A model generated the notes under the pieces. The model made no database searches, was not told the origin of the DNA, and saw nothing but the letters and a program-made list of their open reading frames with translations. A stretch of 64,000 nt of DNA from a virus. The stretch covers positions 248,001-312,000 of IMG/VR virus record IMGVR_UViG_3300037054_000148; one strand, given 5' to 3'. Of the stretch, positions 37,301 through 46,600 are shown in pieces (within the stretch, counting starts at the first letter, position 1; each line of letters opens with the position of its first letter). The position numbers and the translations under genes are program-made.

Positions 37301-39534
37301 AAGGTTACATCTATAAACGACTTGAGGTTACATTCATCGCCCCAATCGCCATCACTTCAACCACCATTCCTTCCGTTATTTCCACTCAGAGCTATTCTAA
37401 GCAACTTACCGCTGTGGGGGGAGTTGGGGGTTATACTTGGAGTGTGAGTTCGGGAACACTTCCCAGCGGAATTACCCTTAGTCCGACTGGTTTGCTGAGT
37501 GGGGTTTCCACAAACGTAGGATATGCACAATCCATCACTTTCACTGTGACGGATTCGGATGGTAACACTATTCATCAGGGTATCCAGGTGACGGTGGAGT
37601 CCGCTCTCACCATTCTTAATGCTTCGCCGCTACCCAACGTAGAGTTGAACGTCCCCTATTCTTTATCCCTCTTAGCTCAGGGAGGAACTGGAACTGGTTA
37701 CACCTGGGGGGTCTCTCCATCCCTTCCGACCGGGCTCTCATTGAACACCAGCACTGGAGTTATCAGCGGAACAGTAGTGGGTGCCACTCTCCCCGTTCCT
37801 GCCTCAGTTTTGTATGGCATCACTATTACAGTGACGGATTCGGGTAGTAATACAGACTCTTCTCCATTCAATTTATCTGTAGTGCCGAAGCCTCCTCCTT
37901 TGGGCATTGATGTGTCTGGTGTGGGTCCAATCTCTAGAGGTGCAAACTATTCTGCTACACTAAAGGCCACCGGCTCTGGAGTCCTTCCTTATACTTGGCT
38001 ATTCTCTAACCCAGCTTCCACCCCTCCTGGATTGCAAATTAATGCAAACCCTGTGGATCAAGGTGGGACCGCTTTCATCAGTGGAGTGACAACGGCTGTG
38101 TTGACCAACATATCTGTTGAAGTTACTCTGGCTGATAGCGCAGGGGGTTTGGTTAACGGTTATGTGATTCTGACTTCTGTGCCTAGCGTAGAGATTCTCA
38201 CCCCTGGACCAAGCCTTCCACAAGGACAAGCGGGGTCCAACTACTCCTTCAATCTCTCTGGGAGGAGTGCTAATTTACCCTTGACCTGGGCCACAACAAC
38301 TCCCCTACCCCCTGGGATGTCCATGAACTCAGCGGGAACTATTACGGCTGGTAACATTACGGCTGCGACTGGAACCTACAATGTCACCTTCCAATTAACG
38401 GATGGGATAGCGGATACAGCGACTACCACCTTTAGTATCCAAATTGTAAACACAACGTTAGCCATCACTACCACATCGCTTCCAATCATCCCCAATGGCC
38501 AGCCCTTCAGTACCACATTGACTGCCACTGGAGGGAGTGGAACCGGCTATGTCTGGGAATGCTCTGATCCGGCAAGCGGGGGGCTACTGGCAAATGGTTG
38601 GACTGTTACGGTTTCGGCTACTGGAACCCTTACTGCTACTGGTGCGACTGGCTCTTACACTGTCTCGGCTACGGGAGGAAGCGGGGTCTACTCCGGCACT
38701 GGATTGTTCCCTTGGTCCGCTCTGACCGGAACCGTCCCCGCTGTTTCCGGATTGACCAAAACGCTGTTCTACAATTATATTGGAACCGTTCAAGTCACTG
38801 ACACAATTACAAATCAAACTATCCGTGGAGTAATCAATATCCCCTTCCAGCTTTCCCCAACGGACACTTTGCCTAAGACCATCACCTCTTCACAAACTCT
38901 TACCAATAGCTGTAATCTGGCATCTGTCCTTCCGACTGGGGTTAGTTTTTCTGAGGGTGGAATTCTAGCCACCACTGGAACGACTGCAATTTTCAATCAG
39001 CCGGTAGAGTTTACTGTAACCGATTCAAATGGGGCTACGGTAAGCACTTCCCTGAATCTACAGGTTCAGACCATTACCCCATTGGGTGCGCTACAGACTG
39101 GGCCAGACTACATCAATGGAACTCAGACCAGTTATCTGGGTGCTATCAGTTTGGTCCCCGGAGACATCCAGGCCATAAACCCACGACCGAATCAGAGCTT
39201 CTTTATCTATGGAAGTGTCCCCGTTGGCGTGACCGCTTCTCAGCTTAACGTCACCACTACTGTAAACAGCAATACGGGAGCTTACTCGAATGTGGTTGGG
39301 GTGGTGGACTCAATTAGCAGCACTGGAATTGTTATAATCAAACTAGTGTTTGAGGGGCTCCAGAATGGTTATATGACTAATCCTCCTCTTGGAATCCAAA
39401 GCAATTCAGTGGATATTACGCTGATTAACACCGCTAGTGGGGCTAAAGCCGTAGGAACCTTCTCATTCCAAACCATAAATCCTGGAGTATTAACAATATT
39501 GCAGGGCTTCTTGGCCGCTCTTCCAACTTTTTAA
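34387..39534 (+). CDS. Giant Ig-like-repeat virion protein (1715 aa)
   Basis: The N-terminal 450 residues contain a jelly-roll-like region (TTFLLPSNFSTASLNLALL) with YSDYSPRIAL-type strands. The C-terminal two thirds are He_PIG units (TAVGGVGGYTWSVSSG then LPSGITLSPTGLLSGV). It is a sibling of the preceding protein and probably assembles into a fibre with it. The gap is only 38 nt, with an AAGG hairpin before ATG 34387. Confidence 0.8.
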   Translation: MTQILRPVTETTNDGFYFDPTLHPASVVVSPPGGNEFPFTSGGWWYSSSLPAGQVSPFGVNGQIINPWATNLNSNILVQQYHTGFKALAAPASVQGMNTKEVIYGSFPVLTDSWTDGLLSVVCGYNAIAALKTDDTVPVMNLEYSIDNGNTWTSITSLSWPTTSDNTGLSGGLYWCYLVETLGPNTVISHGTSLPNGSVQPWWGITSGNQYDTTIPGITALEVANILVRFTLSGGYVLPVGYPYTANGAPYYVGTGWQIADVSLTDAATVAVPPNSATGTTGVSGPANAVTITTGPGAFGQSDLDWQVATMTGNVVTGTYIPTKVMQPNAFWGTIAGTTWVNAGDGPIPSTSATHVGGLNTRYRYQTTFLLPSNFSTASLNLALLCSDYSPRIALNGNVIGTQSAITNNAPNPNPVAPPATFAASTGFVTGTNILEIDVQNGGDWTGLDVLAQVDYQLSSSSLSGSGITTPSTTVGLVAVGGTAPYGFSIVYSDPQTTLPDPTSNASIVSISGQPYLQIDGSYVPAGTYTIRVHVVDTEGDSNDQIVPVNVLSNTKFNILNESIAVVPASFPYTASLELEQYGGSGSVTWNILPASTTVASALVEAAALSYTVNGFGTYHIGLVAVDSLGNTTSKIIAIIATSDTGYKLVDGQIEILFVDEAGIKTGSHQFNIGLLDSASNTSTRTYNYLLNTTDSVIAPVPYAINKYWATSDTTPYNFQISGNQSGVIIGTSPAVTLANGLTVYVDGPSKFIEISGPPVTSINAIANVKIPLIRASQVIGTINRSYVTVPYAGSNLENLGANTVQTVPAVVGDFFTLNVQKPYFNSPDNNRDVTWYVRVQAGSSLPTGLSLDRNTGLIYGPVESASTSPGVIEFVNKSGVVVGTFTINFNFFASDYTLIESLPIGKLGSVYNGFITSTSTDALTTGSVIYGNMPSGLTLTTSGNTLLVTGTPTEAGYFDFWVNSISSTGKKGYIYKRLEVTFIAPIAITSTTIPSVISTQSYSKQLTAVGGVGGYTWSVSSGTLPSGITLSPTGLLSGVSTNVGYAQSITFTVTDSDGNTIHQGIQVTVESALTILNASPLPNVELNVPYSLSLLAQGGTGTGYTWGVSPSLPTGLSLNTSTGVISGTVVGATLPVPASVLYGITITVTDSGSNTDSSPFNLSVVPKPPPLGIDVSGVGPISRGANYSATLKATGSGVLPYTWLFSNPASTPPGLQINANPVDQGGTAFISGVTTAVLTNISVEVTLADSAGGLVNGYVILTSVPSVEILTPGPSLPQGQAGSNYSFNLSGRSANLPLTWATTTPLPPGMSMNSAGTITAGNITAATGTYNVTFQLTDGIADTATTTFSIQIVNTTLAITTTSLPIIPNGQPFSTTLTATGGSGTGYVWECSDPASGGLLANGWTVTVSATGTLTATGATGSYTVSATGGSGVYSGTGLFPWSALTGTVPAVSGLTKTLFYNYIGTVQVTDTITNQTIRGVINIPFQLSPTDTLPKTITSSQTLTNSCNLASVLPTGVSFSEGGILATTGTTAIFNQPVEFTVTDSNGATVSTSLNLQVQTITPLGALQTGPDYINGTQTSYLGAISLVPGDIQAINPRPNQSFFIYGSVPVGVTASQLNVTTTVNSNTGAYSNVVGVVDSISSTGIVIIKLVFEGLQNGYMTNPPLGIQSNSVDITLINTASGAKAVGTFSFQTINPGVLTILQGFLAALPTF

Positions 39535-39543
39535 GAGGAATTA

Positions 39544-42069
39544 ATGTCTTCCACTAATCCAGTTCCCTACATCCCGCTCTTAGAGGGCTATTCAGGATAT
39601 GTCTATCTCACAAATAGCACGACAGTCACAGGAATAAATTATGCCACTGGAGGGGACCAAGCGGCCACTCAGCCACTAGCCCTTCAGAATAATGTAATTG
39701 GGTTTTCAAAGGCTCTGGGATCTGGACAGGGAAGATTACAGATCGCTTACGACTCTGTAAGTGACACCACCCAGCTTCAATATATTGGTGGGAGTCCTAC
39801 CTCTCCAAATACCTGGGATGCCGCTATGGCTGATAATTTCCCTGTCTCCATTTCACTCACTGACATTGCTTACATAAATGCAGCCAACCAATATGATTTG
39901 TACACATTTGTGCCCCCCGCCTCTGGGGCAAATGGAGCCGGTGCGGGAGGCTCTCAATTTACCTTTGAAGTGTGGGCTCTTTGTCAACCACAAATCGCCT
40001 CTATTTCCCCGACCAGTATTACGGCGGATGGGTCGGCTCACATTATTACAATTTCTTTGGCTCGAAGGCTTCACAGTTCTCAATCCCCAACTATTTCACC
40101 CTCCATCACTGGGAGTGGGGTCACGCTTGGCACCCCTACTCCAATAACTAATGCGAACGGGCAGTTGACAGGATGGAGTATGACTGCCACCGCATTAGCC
40201 GCTCAGCCTACTTCTACGCAAAGTATCACTTTCGCTTTGACTGAGAATGCCACTTATCTGAGTGGGGATTCAATCGTCACTAACGCGCTGACCTACCCAT
40301 CTAGCACTCAGAGTCTAGGTGTCATCTCAGAGGTCTCTTCATCCATCCCTATTGCCGCCACAGCCGCTACCCTGGTTGGGGGCTCCGGAACAGACGTTAC
40401 CCATGGCCTAGTCACTGCCACATCCGGTGTTATCGCCGGAGGATTGACGGCTCAGGTTACCCTTACTTCTGGCACTCTATCAGATTTAACGGCTCCGGTA
40501 AACGTTGTCGCTCTTCCTTACAACTTTGCCACAGGGACGACTTCTTACACGAACCCGACCTTGAAGGCCATTAATAACCGCACCACTATTGCAACAATGA
40601 CTCCAGTCGGAGCCCCCACCATTGTAATTAATGCTCAAGGGAATAACGTTTATCAACAGCAATACTACGCAAATTTTGATACTTCTGCTCTGCTGTTGGA
40701 TCCTTCTGGGAGCGCCTACCCTCAATGGCAAATCGGTTACTCCGCAACTGGCCCCACCGTCCCCTATACGAATTGGTTTGGAACCTATGTTAATGGTAAT
40801 CTCACTGGGAACACCGCAGCTTACACAGTGTACGCCCTAGTTGGTGGAGATGAGTATGCCTACTCATCGGGTGTGTGGGAGGATGCGGCTGGGAACCCAG
40901 CCATAAACTTGTATTTCAGCGGCACAGTCCAGTTTTATATCTCCCCAAATTGGAACCCGGAAAATGTTATAAACTCTGCTCCAGAAGTGCTTACCTTGAT
41001 CCAATACCAAATAGATGGAGGCACACTAACCTCTTCCAACTTAGCTACAACTTATACCGCAGGGAATGGGGATATCGCCATGGGTCTCGCATCCATTGAT
41101 ACGACAAAGTTCTCAGTGCCGACAGGGAACCACTCAATCACCTGGAAGTTGATCACCGATCTGGATACTGGTGCCACACAAACTCAAGTGCAAACCGCCA
41201 CTGTAGCCTTCTCTACAAATCAAAGTGCTATTGGTGGGGCAATCCCTGATTACACCGTCTCCAGCACTTCCGCAACGACTCAATCCTTCGTGCAAAACCA
41301 AAGCTCTTCTGTCTCCTGGGTACTCACTTACAAACCCAATATTCTATTCGCTGGCAGCTTGAGTTTCGGCATTACGGGACTTCCCTCTACTGGGACGACC
41401 TTTGTGTTCACCCCTTCCACCCTGAGCCTTCTGCCAGGAGGGACCGCACTCAACACCACACTAACCCTAACAGCCTCAAGCGCACCAGTTGGGAACTACC
41501 CCATCACCATTCACGCCACATCTGGGGCTTCAGATGACGCTCCTTTCAACGCGCTCTTATCCGTAGAGGCTCAGGTTATTGCTCCTGCCCCCCCTTATCA
41601 GGAAACCGGCCGCTGCTGCTTCTTAGCTGGCACGAAGATAACAATGGAAAATGGGGTATTAAAAGACATAAAGGAACTAGAGGTAGGAGATAGGGTTGCC
41701 TCCTACGATATTTCTTCTAAAACCATGACCGTAGGGACTGTGGAGTTTATCCATAATCCTATCCGGAGTCATATCAATCATGTACAGTTTGAGGATGGAA
41801 AGGTGCTAAATGTTACCTCTGATCACCCACTTTACACAACTGAAGGTTGGAAATCATTAGATCCGGAATCAACCCAAGTTGGGTATGGCATGACCTGTAG
41901 GAGATTAGCTGAGGGGGATCAGGTCATGAATTTAAAGGGGGATTTCCTTACCATCACCAATATTGAATTTGAAGCTGGAGAGTTCCAAACATACGCTCCT
42001 GGAAGAGTGTCCGACTGCTCTACCTACTTTGCTGATGGCCTCTTAGCCCACAACTGTGGGGGCGGCTAG
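39544..42069 (+). CDS. Virion adhesin with C-terminal Hint (intein-like) domain
   Basis: Residues 1-690 are beta-rich, Ser/Thr/Pro-rich adhesin sequence with an Ig-like segment near 620-680. Residues 692-837 form a Hint domain: Cys692 (CFLAGTKITMENG, block A), TSDHPLYT (block B, TxxH), and GLLAHN followed by Cys838 and GGG. The C-terminal flank is only four residues. Autoprocessing could remove the domain, splice CGGG on, or cleave the protein. AAGAGGA precedes ATG 39544. Confidence 0.85.
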   Translation: MSSTNPVPYIPLLEGYSGYVYLTNSTTVTGINYATGGDQAATQPLALQNNVIGFSKALGSGQGRLQIAYDSVSDTTQLQYIGGSPTSPNTWDAAMADNFPVSISLTDIAYINAANQYDLYTFVPPASGANGAGAGGSQFTFEVWALCQPQIASISPTSITADGSAHIITISLARRLHSSQSPTISPSITGSGVTLGTPTPITNANGQLTGWSMTATALAAQPTSTQSITFALTENATYLSGDSIVTNALTYPSSTQSLGVISEVSSSIPIAATAATLVGGSGTDVTHGLVTATSGVIAGGLTAQVTLTSGTLSDLTAPVNVVALPYNFATGTTSYTNPTLKAINNRTTIATMTPVGAPTIVINAQGNNVYQQQYYANFDTSALLLDPSGSAYPQWQIGYSATGPTVPYTNWFGTYVNGNLTGNTAAYTVYALVGGDEYAYSSGVWEDAAGNPAINLYFSGTVQFYISPNWNPENVINSAPEVLTLIQYQIDGGTLTSSNLATTYTAGNGDIAMGLASIDTTKFSVPTGNHSITWKLITDLDTGATQTQVQTATVAFSTNQSAIGGAIPDYTVSSTSATTQSFVQNQSSSVSWVLTYKPNILFAGSLSFGITGLPSTGTTFVFTPSTLSLLPGGTALNTTLTLTASSAPVGNYPITIHATSGASDDAPFNALLSVEAQVIAPAPPYQETGRCCFLAGTKITMENGVLKDIKELEVGDRVASYDISSKTMTVGTVEFIHNPIRSHINHVQFEDGKVLNVTSDHPLYTTEGWKSLDPESTQVGYGMTCRRLAEGDQVMNLKGDFLTITNIEFEAGEFQTYAPGRVSDCSTYFADGLLAHNCGGG
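41617..42054 (+). other. Hint/intein-like autoprocessing domain (146 aa)
   Basis: Splice-relevant residues present: N-terminal Cys (codon 41617), block B Thr and His, penultimate His (CAC 42049-42051), terminal Asn (AAC 42052-42054), and Cys at +1. There is no endonuclease insert. The length is that of a mini-intein or bacterial intein-like (BIL) domain. All residues for full splicing seem present. Confidence 0.8.
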
Positions 42070-42091
42070 CGGAAGCTGATGAAAGCCTAAA

Positions 42092-42784
42092 ATGACTTCT
42101 CCTTATAAATATGCTCTTCCTGGCCCCCCCTTCAACTTTCTGGGGCACATGTCTCAAACCCAGAATAATGCTTTGTATGCTTGGATCAATCGAAACAGTG
42201 CAAATCAACCATTAGCTATGGCGTGGTATCAGATCAGAGCCAACCAATTAAGAAAATCTGCTGGTCTGTTAGAGGGTTACTATGCAACCAAATACCCAGA
42301 TCCGTCTGCTCCACAAGCAATGACTCCTAGCTTCCAGAAAGCCGAATGGCAGCCTGGACCTAATGGTCATTTTACCTACGTAAACGGGAATGACCAGCTT
42401 AGTTCCGTAACAGTCAGCAAGATAAAAGACTACTATCGTTATATGATGCAACGTGATGATGAGGGCATGTTCTGGATGAATTGGCTGAGAAACCATATAG
42501 AGCGGCATGAGGATATGGCTAACTTACACAATGATGCCGTCATCCAAGTCCCACTCCTCCAGACTGAGTTAACTACCATGTTTGGTCTTCCAGAAAATCA
42601 GAACGTTCTTGTGGATGATATTACCACTCCTGTCGAGGGTGTGAACAACGCCTCCCTACCGGGGCCTTACTTCCGAGTTAACCAGTTAGACCAGCCCACC
42701 GCCTGGGAACTCTCTCAATTTAGCCATCTATCCAGCGGTAAGGCCATTCCGGGGACACCTCAGCAGACTGGTGCCGGAAGCTAA
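42092..42784 (+). CDS. Hypothetical structural protein (230 aa)
   Basis: Begins MTSPYKYALPGPPFNFLGHM; the middle is a helical bundle (VSKIKDYYRYMMQRDDEGM, LRNHIERHEDMANLHND). The end is Gly/Ser-rich. Located between the adhesins and the baseplate genes, so a virion role is likely. No family is recognised. Confidence 0.7.
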   Translation: MTSPYKYALPGPPFNFLGHMSQTQNNALYAWINRNSANQPLAMAWYQIRANQLRKSAGLLEGYYATKYPDPSAPQAMTPSFQKAEWQPGPNGHFTYVNGNDQLSSVTVSKIKDYYRYMMQRDDEGMFWMNWLRNHIERHEDMANLHNDAVIQVPLLQTELTTMFGLPENQNVLVDDITTPVEGVNNASLPGPYFRVNQLDQPTAWELSQFSHLSSGKAIPGTPQQTGAGS

Positions 42785-42823
42785 TCCAATCATTCGGCTA
42801 TCTGGAGCTATTTTGAGAGAACT

Positions 42824-43603
42824 ATGTCCTACGACTTTGATGTGCGCCTATCCCCTTGCAACCACCTTCAGGTGAAGGAGAGGATGACTGTTGATTTGAC
42901 AGACCTTCGAACTCTGCTTTACGCCAGTCCTAATCAATATCAGGATGCGGTTCATATCAGAGGAACGGTTGCGGCGAAAGCCTCAGTAAAGTTGTTCATC
43001 TCCGGTATTGAAGTGCCCCAGAGCCACCCTCAATACGGTTGGGATGTGTGGCCAGATACCTCATTTCCCGCCTCAGCACAGCTTTCGAAAATTATGTTTC
43101 GACAACAGATGCGGCTGACTAACCCGGTGATTGAGATACAGTATATTACTATCGCGGCCTATTGTTTGAAGTGCAATGGGTTTAGTAAAGTGAACGATTA
43201 CACAATCGCTCAGAATGGCTCGTTCTTACACGTTTGGGAGTTCTATAAACTTGTCCAACGGATATACAAGTTTATTTTGACCTCAAACTGCATATTCTAC
43301 CCTGCCTTTACTTCCCAACTAAAAAATTTCATTGGGCAGAAATTCTTAGGGACGGAAGACGACATTTCAAATGAGTGTTCGAACGCACTGGACAATTTGA
43401 AGCGGATCCAGTTAGCTCAAAAAAACATACAAGTTTTATCCCCCCAGGAAGTGTTGAAAAACATCGAGAGTATTAGCTCAGTGAGAAATGCCGAAGACCC
43501 TACAATCATTACAACAAATATGATGGTTTCTTCTTACGGAACCCCCCGTGCGACCCCACTGAGTTTTACGTTACAAACCACGAACAACAATATCCAAAAT
43601 TAA
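42824..43603 (+). CDS. Baseplate-associated protein (gp25/wedge-like candidate)
   Basis: Contains YCLKCNGF, then VWEFYKLVQRIYKFILTSNC and FYPAFTSQLKNFIGQKF. This arrangement (helix with KxILT, then a short loop and IGxK) resembles the core of small baseplate wedge proteins. It directly precedes the baseplate J-like gene. Assignment by pattern and neighbourhood. Confidence 0.55.
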   Translation: MSYDFDVRLSPCNHLQVKERMTVDLTDLRTLLYASPNQYQDAVHIRGTVAAKASVKLFISGIEVPQSHPQYGWDVWPDTSFPASAQLSKIMFRQQMRLTNPVIEIQYITIAAYCLKCNGFSKVNDYTIAQNGSFLHVWEFYKLVQRIYKFILTSNCIFYPAFTSQLKNFIGQKFLGTEDDISNECSNALDNLKRIQLAQKNIQVLSPQEVLKNIESISSVRNAEDPTIITTNMMVSSYGTPRATPLSFTLQTTNNNIQN

Positions 43604-43613
43604 GAGGTCGAGA

Positions 43614-46600
43614 ATGACAGTCATACCGCAAATTACCCTGAGTCCACTGATCCTCATCAGCCCTACGATGGAGGGCCAAGAGCTTGGTATTGACACGAAC
43701 GGGATAGATATGGTCTACCAAGCCTCCACAACTGTTCAGGCCGTAACCGTATCGATTGAGGGAGGTAATTTCACTTCTTTAACCCCCACCTTAATGGCTG
43801 GTTATAACAACTTCACTGTAAGCATCACAGGGATAACCCCTTCGTCCTCTGTCATTCAAGTGCTGGCAGTGGGGACGAGCTACAACCCTGCGGAGCCACC
43901 AATGACTGGGCCTTACTACGCGACTCCCACTTCTTCATTTGGGCTAGTGTACACTGGCCTCTCTGGATCTCTCCCTGTGCTTAACCCCCCATCGGGCGTC
44001 AGCACCTATAATGGGCTGAATCAGGCACAATTAGAATGGGTGCTCCCCACAACTCCCGGCCTTCTAGGTGTTCGAGTCCAATACAGCACTGATTCCACTG
44101 GGGTGAATGTTCCTTATCAGCAATATGGGCCGCTGGTAACTCAAATTACCAGGGCTGCCAACAACGTTACTAATTCTGAAACCTCAACAGCGGTTATAGG
44201 AGATCAGACCACCATCACGACCGTGGACACCACCATCCCTGTCAGCTATAGTTCAGTCATATTCCCGCAATCTATCGCCGGAGGAGCCAACTTTTTCTAT
44301 GCGGTCCTCTCTACCGTAGTGCAGGATCCAATAACCAACACGGTATATGAGTCCAATTTCAACGGTCCATTCCAACTCGGGTTTGTTGATCTGCGTCAAG
44401 TAAACCCCTATGACTACCAGTATCTCCAACAGAAAGAGGACATCGCCTCTAGACTGATTAGCTCAGCGATGGCTAACTACCCACAGCTTGATCTAACTCC
44501 TCGGTCTGAACTTAGAGACCTTCATATCGATCCAATCAGCCTGGAGCTATCTCAGCAATCCGTTAGAGAGTGGTTTGGTAGGTGCTCACAATCCATCAGT
44601 GCAGTGGCAACGATTGATGATTATGATGGAGATGGAGTTTCTGACCCATTTAACACCAGCCCTTTCAAATCCCAAATCGCTACCGCATGGAACTTATCTG
44701 CCTCTAATACCCAGCTTCTGATTGATAAGCAATTTGACATCTTGGGAGAGAGGGCCGGAATCACCAGAGGTGGGGCCACCCGATCTGTTGCGATGATGAC
44801 CCTCTACACCTATTCCAAACCCACCACACAAGTTACGTTTACCCAATCTGCAATGACCTTCTCTGCCGCTGGAAATAGCCAGTCCCCAGCGGTAAATTTT
44901 GCTGCGGTGGGGTCAGCAGTTGTGACTTTGCAGAGTATCAATGCGATCTATAGCTCTGCAAATAATTGGTGGAGCGTGGATGTGCCAGCAGAATGTACAG
45001 TCACTGGCTCCATCGGCAATGTGGGGGCGGGGGCAATCTCTCAGGCTTCTGGTCTTCCCTCCGGATGGCTTTGTATTAATCAGGGACCAGCCACATACGG
45101 CACTGATCAGCAATCCAACTCATCCTATGCGGTCATGATTAAAAATCGTCTGGTTGTGGGTGTGGATAGTGGTAGCCGGTTAGGGTATCTGAACACCACT
45201 CTGGCTACTCCAGGAGTCATTGGAGCGAATGTTGTGGCGGCGGGTGATGTGGAAATGGAACGAGATTGGCTCACTCAGCCCACATTGGCCGGTGGAGGAA
45301 AACACATCTTTGGTTGCGTTGATATCTATGTCAGAGGTATAACGGACTCCCAGCAGGCGGATGGACAAGTGTTCTCTTGGGGGAGTAGCTCCTCAACTTA
45401 TAGAAGTTTCACCAGCTACACTCCTCTGCAAATTTCTAATAAGAGTCTTTTGGCGATTAAGCCTGCTTCTACGCTTTCGGGGCTTATCTACACCCCAATC
45501 GAAATCGTTGCTACACAGGGGACGAACCAGATTTTCTTTGGTGTTCAGACCTGTAAAGTAGATCCAACAACCAACACCATGTATTTAAACCCCACGGAAC
45601 TTTGCTATCAACTTACCAATGTGGGTGGGGCGAATGAACAGTACCAGATATTTCAGCTTAATGGTGTGAACGCCACCAATCAGATGGTCATTAATTACCT
45701 AAATCCGCAGGCACCCAATGTCTCAGTCGTCGGATGGTTGAGGATGCAGACCCCACTTCAGTGCTACCCCACGGCCCAACCTGTTTCCACAGTCTATAGC
45801 GTAGTGGGAAATGGGGACAGCGGGACTTTATCACCTCTGGGAGTTCGGTTAATTCACAGCCAGGATCCACTGCTTAATGGGTTTTCCAATAAAGCAAATG
45901 ATATAGTTCAGATTGACACCACGGCTAACGCCACCTACCCAAACATTACCCCAACAGTGCTCTCTACCATGCCTGGGCTGGCTCCTGGTTCACGAGTTCC
46001 ATTCGCTTTTGTGACAAATGGACCAACTATCGAGCCTATTGATACCGACATGCAGGTGAGTCTTGATAACCAAGGTCGTGTGTACGGCATCAATTCCGTA
46101 AGATCCGCAGACCTGAGCACCGTTTACAAAATAAATGTAGACTATGCGATTATCCCAACAGGGATCCCTTCCTATTCTGGCAACCCTTCAATTTCTAGCC
46201 CTCAGATCGCCCCTACGTGTAACTATAATGCTTACAGTATTCAGTGGCTCCCCTCTGGAAGCATCCCTCTGGGTCAAGAGTTGCTGATCGGATACAATAA
46301 ATATACTCTCCATGAATACTGCACTCTTGTTACCGGAGAATCACAAACACTTACTGGGTCAACTCCTGCCCCACTTGCAAATCCAGGGTTTATTAAGAAC
46401 GTGTGGACTCCAGAGTCTTATGGGTACACCGTTATCTCCATGGACTCAGCTTTAGCGTCAGCGTTTATTCCCAAGCAAAATCGGTATATCAAGGTTACTT
46501 ACGACAATGGGTCGGGTCCGACCGTAATGGTGGAAGGGCAGGACTATACCCTCACCATTGACCAGAACACCTATCAGGCGTATGTAGCTAGGATCCTTAC

